NCBI GenBank assembly: GCA_041487355.1
Contig: JBGPND010000191.1
Coordinates: 1 to 10,160, forward strand
From: JAMXLO01 sp041487355
GTDB lineage: Bacteria > Pseudomonadota > Alphaproteobacteria > Acetobacterales > Acetobacteraceae
DNA length: 10,160 nucleotides
Direction of reading: 5' to 3'
Shown: positions 6,002 through 10,160 of the stretch, one piece after another
Layout of the letters: each line of letters starts with the position of its first letter
Numbering within the stretch: position 1 is the stretch's first letter
Notes under the pieces: model-generated
Seen by the model: only the letters and a program-made list of their open reading frames with translations
Database searches by the model: none
Told to the model about the DNA's origin: nothing
Program-made: the position numbers and the translations under genes

Positions 6002-6154
6002 CCCTTGTTGACGTCGGCGAGGATCGGGACTTCAAAGCCGAAGGCCTGGAAATGGCCTATCGTCCCTCTGAATGCCGACGATCTGCGCCTGGCGGTATAG
6101 CCACAGGCTTGGTTGCTCATAGCGCCACAGAATGCGCGTTCTCGCCGGCTCAGC
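5998..6154 (-). pseudogene. C-terminal relic, possibly of an ABC solute-binding protein
   Basis: On the minus strand the last codons before TGA (at 6000-5998) read HFQAFGFEVPILADVNKG. This resembles the C-terminal tails of branched-chain amino acid/amide solute-binding proteins (Peripla_BP_6, LivK-like). Just upstream, in another frame, is WRYEQPSLWLYRQAQIVGIQRDD, again like the end of such proteins. The two pieces join if one base is restored near 6045. Nothing further upstream is recognisable. The strand is the same as the liv genes at 7144-10160, which lack an intact binding protein in this window. The family assignment rests on my recollection of tail sequences and is only moderately secure. 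That it is a broken remnant is more certain than which gene it came from. Confidence 0.4.
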
Positions 6155-6188
6155 AGGCGACCATGAGAGTAGTCAACTGTCGGTGGTT

Positions 6189-6205
6189 TCCTGCCCCCGC
6201 AACCA
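6189..6205 (+). other. 17-nt match to a tRNA-Met 3' end (possible att remnant)
   Basis: TCCTGCCCCCGCAACCA reproduces, as far as I remember, the 3' T-arm/acceptor end plus CCA of initiator tRNA-Met from alphaproteobacteria. It is preceded by GGTT, as in the T arm, but the CAAA of the T loop is missing, and no anticodon arm or 5' half is present upstream. It is followed by TTTT at 6207-6210. It is not a tRNA gene. Integrative elements often carry such tRNA 3' ends as attachment-site copies, so it may mark an old integration or excision boundary. Confidence 0.45.
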
Positions 6206-6324
6206 CTTTTATCGAACGCCCAAACAGATACTGATCAGCCGCCGATTTGCGGCGACGCGTTCTGTCGCTGTCGTCGCGACCCAGGCTGACAGAGCTGGCC
6301 TGGGGAATCCAGACAGCGGGATTA
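6206..6324. other. Unassigned DNA between relics
   Basis: No gene, strong hairpin or known repeat could be supported here. Open frames on both strands are short and carry no recognisable motif. It separates the tRNA-like fragment from the start of the IS3-type sequence. Confidence 0.5.
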
Positions 6325-6441
6325 GTGGATTTTCTGCCTGAGGGCGGCGAAGATTGCCGCGGATCAGGAGAGAACATGACGAGACGGACACGCCGGAACC
6401 ACACACCGGCATTCAAGGCGAAGGTGGCGTTGGCGGTCGTG
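6325..6441 (+). mobile_element. 5' end of an IS3-family element, truncated in orfA
   Basis: ATG at 6376 begins MTRRTRRNHTPAFKAKVALAV, the typical N terminus of IS3-family OrfA, the helix-turn-helix half of the transposase (relatives continue with KGDKTLAELAQ). The homology ends after about 22 codons, and the frame runs into a stop at about 6468. AGGAG at 6366-6370 is a suitable ribosome binding site. Upstream, TGGATTTTCTGCC starting at 6325 looks like an IS3 left terminus, although I infer the boundary from position. OrfB and the right end are absent from the window. Confidence 0.6.
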
Positions 6442-6503
6442 TCGCGGAGTTGGTGGAAATTGGCGTAGCGGCGTCTCCGGCGTGGTGAGGTTATCGCTTC
6501 ATG
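6442..6503. other. Unassigned 62-bp segment between IS3 and IS256 fragments
   Basis: Neither the plus-strand IS3 OrfA homology nor the minus-strand IS256 homology extends into this stretch. On the minus strand it reads HEAITSPRRRRRYANFHQLRD in frame with the IS256 piece. I do not recognise that peptide as part of an IS256 transposase. It may be a piece of a third element. Confidence 0.4.
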
Positions 6504-6815
6504 CAGCATGGTCTGCGTCTTGATGCGGCGCTTGAACTCCTCGTGCAGCCGCTCGATGGCTTTGGTGGTGCGTGCCGATCGCCACTGACTGTCGGGCAAG
6601 CGGGTGAAGCTGAACAGCCGGTCTCCGGCTTCCTCCAGGCTGTCGGCAACCGCGCGACATTTCAGCCACCACTTGCGGATGAACGACTTGCGGCGCGTCT
6701 CGATCGCCTTCGGCGTCTTGGCATGGATCATGTCGTTGTAGTCGGCCGAGATCTCCTCATGCAGCCGCTCGGGAGCGTGCGCCAACAGATTGCGGTGCTG
6801 GTGCACGGTGCTGCG
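6504..6815 (-). pseudogene. IS256-family (mutator-type) transposase, internal fragment
   Basis: About 104 codons on the minus strand match the middle-to-late part of IS256-family transposases: TVHQHRNLLAHAPERLHEE, ISADYNDMIHAKTPKAIE, RRKSFIRKW, CRAVADSLEEAGDRLFSFTRLP, and the diagnostic WRSARTTKAIERLHEEFKRR with the catalytic-region Glu. The piece lacks everything before the TVHQHRN segment (relatives have a CTVHKHRN motif preceded by a long N-terminal domain). It also lacks the C terminus after IKTQTML, where LPSAETAAML would be expected. The frame stays open on both sides by chance, so a longer ORF can be drawn, but it is a fusion of unrelated pieces. No terminal repeats were found. Confidence 0.85.
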
Positions 6816-7033
6816 CATCAACATCGTCAACGTAAAAAATGGCACGGTCCCACCAGGACCAGGTCCGCTCGGCCGACACCGCCGTCAGGTTCAAATAGCC
6901 GCTGTCGGCACGGAAGCTGGTGAACGACGCCAGCGGTCCACCGTACTTGAACTCAAAGCCGAGCGCCCCGTAGAACGCGACCGCGCGCCATGTCGTGCGT
7001 CGCCAGGGTGATCGCGCTCACGCATTCGAGCAT
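6814..7033 (-). pseudogene. Glyoxalase/VOC-fold protein, frameshifted and truncated
   Basis: ATG at 7033, preceded by GGAGG, begins MLECVSAITLATHDMAR. After a frameshift near 6983 it continues VAFYGALGFEFKYGGPL, ASFTSFRADSGYLNLTAV, AERTWSWWDRAIFYVDDVDA. This is the first half of a vicinal-oxygen-chelate protein (glyoxalase/bleomycin-resistance/dioxygenase superfamily), normally about 120-130 residues. The second half is missing: at about 6815 the sequence runs straight into the IS256 fragment. The lesion is either one added or two lost bases in GCGCGCGG. It is on the same strand as the liv operon, about 110 nt after livM, so it may once have been the next gene. Its substrate cannot be inferred. 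Confidence 0.65.
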
Positions 7034-7143
7034 CGCCGCCGCCTCCGGGGCACGCCATACCGGTTAGTTCGAAGGAGCACCGGCCAAGACGGGCCGTCAA
7101 CCGCGCCCAACCCGCCGTCGCCACCACGCCGCCACGCGCCAGG
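7034..7143. other. Gap between livM and the VOC relic
   Basis: A minus-strand GTG at 7151 overlaps the livM stop region and opens VFDLARGGVVATAG, which faintly suggests the start of a short-chain dehydrogenase. The glycine-rich cofactor motif is not intact in any single frame, however, and the frame then runs out of phase through the VOC relic. I see no terminator hairpin with a T run after livM. Confidence 0.3.
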
Positions 7144-8148
7144 TCAAACACCTCCGGACCTTGCCCTGGCAGCGCCGACGAAGCGACTCCGCAGCGCGAG
7201 CAGCCGCGGCACCATTCCCTCCGGGCTGGTCAGCACGACGATGATGATCAGGACACCGTACAAGAAGAAGTGCAGCCCCGGCAGCGAACCACCGAACCGG
7301 CCGCGCAGCAGTTCGCCGCACGGTATCAGCACCAGCGCCGCCAGCAGCGGGCCCAGCGGCGTGCCAAGGCCGCCGATGGTGGCGACCAGCACGATCTCGA
7401 TCGTCAGATTGGGCGAGGCGAACAGCGACGGATCGACGAAGTTGGAGTAGCGCGCATACAGCGTGCCGGCGACCGAACTCAGCGCGGCGCTGATCGCCAT
7501 CGCCATGGCTTTCGCGCGGAACAGCCTTATGCCAATCGCCTGCGCCGCGTCCTCATTGTCGCGCAGCGCGCGCAGGAAATAGCCGAGCCGCGATGACAGG
7601 ATCGCCTGGTTCACCACCAGGCAGATCAATGCCAGCACAAGTGCCGCCCAGAAATAGCCCGGCCCGCCACCGAACTGGAATTGCCAGAACAGCCCGCGAT
7701 CCTTCGGCAGATCGACACCGGACGCGCCGCCGAGGAAATCGGAGCCAGATACGACCAGCTCGCCGATCTCCGCGAACGCCAGCGTCACCAACGCGAACGA
7801 CAGATGGCCCAGGCGGAAGCGCGAATCCACCAGCGCGATGAACACGCCGATGCCGGCCGAGACGATGGCGGCAATCACCATGCTGATCCAAAGGTTGATG
7901 CCGAGCTGCACCAGAAGGGAGCTGGCGAAGATCGCGCCACATCCGACGAAGACGGAATGCGTCAGCGAAATCTGCCCGGCCATGCCGCCGACGATGTTCC
8001 ACGACAGCGCCAGCGAGACATACAGCAGCGCCAGCGTGCCGATCGCCAGGTGATAGGACGACAGGCCATAGGGCAGCAGCGCCGCGAGGATCACCGGGAC
8101 CCAGAGCAGCGGGGAGCGGAGGAACTGGAAGAAGTCAGGCCGCATCAT
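7144..8148 (-). CDS. livM: Branched-chain amino acid-type ABC transporter permease LivM
   Basis: This is one of the two inner-membrane permeases of a HAAT-family (LivKHMGF-type) importer. It has 334 residues, about the usual length for short LivM forms, with roughly eight to ten hydrophobic segments. Family landmarks: NIVGGMAGQISLTHSVFVGCGA at residues 51-72, the cytoplasmic coupling loop RALRDNEDAAQAIGIRLFRAKAMA at 193-216, the GGLGTPLGP motif at 259-267, and YGVLIIIVVLTSPEGMV near 297-313. I chose ATG at 8148 because it overlaps the livH stop by 4 nt (ATGATG). A longer open frame to 8541 would read through livH in the wrong frame and adds an Arg/Ala/Gly-rich non-membrane stretch. It is the last intact gene of the operon. 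The substrate could be branched-chain amino acids, amides or aromatic compounds. Confidence 0.92.
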   Translation of the reverse strand: MMRPDFFQFLRSPLLWVPVILAALLPYGLSSYHLAIGTLALLYVSLALSWNIVGGMAGQISLTHSVFVGCGAIFASSLLVQLGINLWISMVIAAIVSAGIGVFIALVDSRFRLGHLSFALVTLAFAEIGELVVSGSDFLGGASGVDLPKDRGLFWQFQFGGGPGYFWAALVLALICLVVNQAILSSRLGYFLRALRDNEDAAQAIGIRLFRAKAMAMAISAALSSVAGTLYARYSNFVDPSLFASPNLTIEIVLVATIGGLGTPLGPLLAALVLIPCGELLRGRFGGSLPGLHFFLYGVLIIIVVLTSPEGMVPRLLALRSRFVGAARARSGGV

Positions 8149-9017
8149 GCCCGCCGGAACAGGCCCTGCGGCCGCAGCAGCAGGACGAGGATGAACAGGC
8201 CATACGGCACCATCATGCCCGACGTGCCGGAGACGTAGACCGTGCCCAGCGCCTCGGTCAGCCCGATCAGCAGGGCGCCGAGATAGATGCCCCGGAAGTC
8301 CGTCAGCCCGCCCATCACCAACGCCATAAGCGGGATCACCGTATAGCGGAACCCCAGGCTCGGCTCGACCGGCTGGCCCGGCAGCAGCAGCACGCCGGCC
8401 AGCGCCTGGATCCCGATGCCCACGCCGAAGATCAGCGTGCGCAGCTTCGGCACGTCGATCCCCATCAGCGCCGCCGCGCGCGGGTTCTGGTGCACCGCGC
8501 GGATGCGTCGCCCGGTCTCGGTATGATCCAGCACCAGCCACAACAGCAGCGCCAGCACCAGCGAGCCGAGGAAGGCCAGCAATTGCGGCGTGCGGATCAC
8601 CAGCTCGTCGCCGATCTGGATCAACGAGGCCTCGTAGGCGGAGGGCACGCGCACCGGCTGGCCGCCGAAGCTCATCAAAAGCCCGTTCTGCACCACGAAG
8701 GTGATGCCGAGTGTCAACTGGATCACCATCAGCAGGTGACTGCGCGCCACCGGCCGCAGCAGGAAATGGTAGACGGCGGCCCCGACCACGAACAGCACCG
8801 GGAACAGCACAACACCGGAAATGTAAGGATCGAGCTTCAACGCCACCTGCATGGCAAGCGCGAGGAACATCGAAAGGGTCAGGAAATCGCCATGCGCGAA
8901 GTTGATGATGCCGGACACGTTGTAGGTAAGGCCCAGGCTGAGCGCGACCAGCGCATAGGCACCGCCTACCAGCACACCCTGCACCGTCGCCTGCAGCAGA
9001 AGGTCCATGGCGATCAC
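8145..9017 (-). CDS. livH: Branched-chain amino acid-type ABC transporter permease LivH
   Basis: This is the second inner-membrane permease, partner of LivM. It has 290 residues, the usual length, and multiple hydrophobic segments. Landmarks: GLTYNVSGIINFAHGDF at residues 29-45 (the conserved NFAHG motif), the coupling loop GRRIRAVHQNPRAAALMGID at 169-188, and a C-terminal YGLFILVLLLRPQGLF typical of LivH. Two starts are possible: GTG at 9017, overlapping the livF stop by 4 nt, and ATG at 9008, three codons later. I give the GTG because every other junction in the operon has the same 4-nt overlap, but the ATG would give an equally plausible N terminus (MDLLLQATVQG). No lesion is visible. Confidence 0.92.
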   Translation of the reverse strand: MIAMDLLLQATVQGVLVGGAYALVALSLGLTYNVSGIINFAHGDFLTLSMFLALAMQVALKLDPYISGVVLFPVLFVVGAAVYHFLLRPVARSHLLMVIQLTLGITFVVQNGLLMSFGGQPVRVPSAYEASLIQIGDELVIRTPQLLAFLGSLVLALLLWLVLDHTETGRRIRAVHQNPRAAALMGIDVPKLRTLIFGVGIGIQALAGVLLLPGQPVEPSLGFRYTVIPLMALVMGGLTDFRGIYLGALLIGLTEALGTVYVSGTSGMMVPYGLFILVLLLRPQGLFRRA

Positions 9018-9730
9018 AATCCCAGATAGGCCTGGCGCGTGCGCGGATCGGCCGCGAGTGCGGCGGCGTCGCCGGCGATCGCCACCTGGCCGCGCTCCAG
9101 CACCACGCCGCGCGTGGCGCAGGACAGCGTCAGGGTCAGGTTCTGCTCCACCAGCAGCATGGTCAGCCCCTCCGCGTTCAGCCCCCGCAGCGCGCGGAAG
9201 ATGGCCTGCACGAACAGTGGCGACAGGCCGAGCGAGGGTTCGTCGAGCATCAGCAGCTTCGGCCCCGCCATCATGGCGCGGCCTACCGCCAGCATCTGCT
9301 GCTCGCCGCCCGACAGCGTGCCGGCATACTGGCCGGCGCGCTCCTGCATGCGCGGGAACAGGGCGTAAACCTGCTCGAGCCGCCGCGCCCGGTCCGCCCG
9401 CGCCGTTGGCAGCGTGCCGCCGAGCAGCAGATTGTCGAGCACGGACATGCGCGGGAACACCTGCCGCCCCTCGGGCACCTGCACGATGCCGCGCGCCACG
9501 ATCTGATCCGGTTTCAGCCGCGTGATGTCTTCGCCCAGGAAACGGATGTTGCCCGCGCGCGGCGAGACGAGGCCGGAGATGCAGTTGATCAGCGTGCTCT
9601 TGCCGGCGTTGTTCGCACCGAGCAACCCCACCAGCTCGCCCGCGTTGACGTGGAGCGAAACGTCCTGCAGCACCGCCGGCCCGGCATAGCCCGCGGTCAG
9701 GCCGGAAACTTCAAGCATCGCCAAGCTCAC
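9014..9730 (-). CDS. livF: ABC transporter ATP-binding protein LivF
   Basis: This is a cytoplasmic ATPase of the importer, expected to pair with LivG. It has 238 residues, normal for LivF. Walker A is GANNAGKST (38-46); the family usually has GANGAGKST, so Asn41 replaces a Gly at a tolerant position. The Q-loop Gln84 lies in VQVPEGRQVFPRMSV, the signature is LSGGEQQ (139-145), and Walker B is LLMLDEPSLGL (159-169) with catalytic Glu164. The switch segment reads LLVEQN, with Gln196 in place of the usual His, which is normal for LivF. The start is GTG at 9730, overlapping the livG stop by 4 nt; an ATG four codons later (MLEVSGL) is an alternative. Confidence 0.93.
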   Translation of the reverse strand: MSLAMLEVSGLTAGYAGPAVLQDVSLHVNAGELVGLLGANNAGKSTLINCISGLVSPRAGNIRFLGEDITRLKPDQIVARGIVQVPEGRQVFPRMSVLDNLLLGGTLPTARADRARRLEQVYALFPRMQERAGQYAGTLSGGEQQMLAVGRAMMAGPKLLMLDEPSLGLSPLFVQAIFRALRGLNAEGLTMLLVEQNLTLTLSCATRGVVLERGQVAIAGDAAALAADPRTRQAYLGL

Positions 9731-10160
9731 GCATCAACCGCCTCGCCGAAATAGGCGTCGCGCACCGCCTTGTTGGTGACGATCCCCTGCGGTGTGTCTT
9801 CCGCGACCTTCTGGCCGAAATTCAGCACCAGCACCCGGTCGGCCAGGCTCATCACGACCGGCATCACGTGCTCGACCATCACGAAGGTGATGCCGCTCTC
9901 GCGCAGCCGGCGGATCAGGGCGAGCGGCGCCTGGGCCTCGGCAAGCGTCAGGCCCGACATGACTTCATCGAGCAGGATCAATTTGGGGCCGGTCGCGATG
10001 CACTTGGCGATCTCGAGCAGTTTGCGGTCCTGCATCGACAGGGCATTCGGCACGGCATCCGCCCGCGACGACAGTCCGATCTCCTCCAGCACCTGACCGG
10101 CGCGCGCGATGGCGGCGTTCAGGGGCAGGCGCAGCAGCGCGGCGGCGGTGACCGCATCCA
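9727..10160 (-). CDS. livG: ABC transporter ATP-binding protein LivG, C-terminal part
   Basis: The frame is open to the right edge, so about 144 C-terminal residues are present, and Walker A and the N terminus lie outside the window. From the edge it reads DAVTAAALLRLPLNAAIARAG, then the signature region ALSMQDRKLLEIAKCIATGP, Walker B KLILLDEVMSGLT and the switch VEHVMPVVMSLADRV. The last has the normal EH, unlike the Gln in LivF, and is followed by the LivG-type tail (GTP/GIV.N..VRDAYFGE). The signature is LSMQ rather than LSGGQ, as LivG proteins often deviate there. Walker B has LDEVMSGL instead of the commoner LDEPAAGL, but the catalytic Glu is kept. ATG codons inside this part are not starts. 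It is the first gene of the operon seen here. Confidence 0.88.
   Translation of the reverse strand, partial: DAVTAAALLRLPLNAAIARAGQVLEEIGLSSRADAVPNALSMQDRKLLEIAKCIATGPKLILLDEVMSGLTLAEAQAPLALIRRLRESGITFVMVEHVMPVVMSLADRVLVLNFGQKVAEDTPQGIVTNKAVRDAYFGEAVDA

Noticed and set aside
6150..6845. A single 231-codon minus-strand gene
   Set aside because: Only the middle (6815-6504) is a transposase. Both ends read through unrelated DNA, including the antisense of an IS3 orfA, so the frame is an accidental fusion.
7034..7151. Start of a short-chain dehydrogenase overlapping the livM stop
   Set aside because: Only VFDLA and scattered glycines fit. No single frame gives the cofactor-binding motif, and the frame conflicts with the VOC relic.
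8149..8541. Extended N terminus for LivM from 8541
   Set aside because: The extra 131 codons are livH read out of frame. They are Arg/Gly/Ala-rich and not membrane-like, and an ATG overlapping the livH stop gives the normal LivM length.

Overview
The window is high-GC bacterial DNA. Its style suggests an alphaproteobacterium, possibly Rhodospirillales/Acetobacteraceae or a Bradyrhizobium-like lineage. This rests on the GC-rich codon use, on short palindromes with a CTTGA or CTTGT loop that I recall as common in alphaproteobacterial genomes, and on the styles of the aco and liv operons. It is not a firm placement.

Layout. (1) 1-139: intergenic flank holding a perfect 27-bp inverted repeat built from two head-to-head copies of a GGCCGGG/CCCGGCC palindrome. 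(2) 140-2560: a dead IS66-family insertion sequence on the minus strand. tnpA has lost its middle, tnpB is open but carries a foreign peptide, and tnpC is broken by a nonsense codon, frameshifts and palindrome insertions. Four copies of one 21-nt palindrome sit inside its genes. (3) 2561-2859: a leader with a weak candidate promoter. (4) 2860-5972: an intact plus-strand acoA-acoB-acoC operon for the E1 alpha, E1 beta and E2 parts of an acetoin dehydrogenase-type 2-oxoacid dehydrogenase complex. E3 and any regulator are outside the window or elsewhere. (5) 5973-7143: a scrapyard of gene relics: a frameshifted C-terminal tail that may come from a solute-binding protein, a 17-nt match to a tRNA-Met 3' end, the first part of an IS3-type element, an internal piece of an IS256-type transposase, and the front of a glyoxalase/VOC gene. 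(6) 7144-10160: a minus-strand ABC importer operon in the order livG (partial at the right edge), livF, livH, livM, with every junction overlapping by 4 nt.

How the parts relate. AcoA and AcoB would form the thiamine-diphosphate E1 that cleaves acetoin, and AcoC carries the lipoyl arm that receives the acetyl group. LivG/F would energise the LivH/M channel for branched-chain amino acids or a related substrate. The importer's own solute-binding protein is not seen as an intact gene. A possible tail of one survives on the same strand beyond the relic zone, so insertion-sequence activity may have removed it. The two operons converge on the scrapyard.

I found no CRISPR array, complete RNA gene, phage module or recognisable defence system. 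The most distinctive feature is the set of small palindromes inside the IS66 genes, whose orientation and size correlate with whether the reading frame survives.
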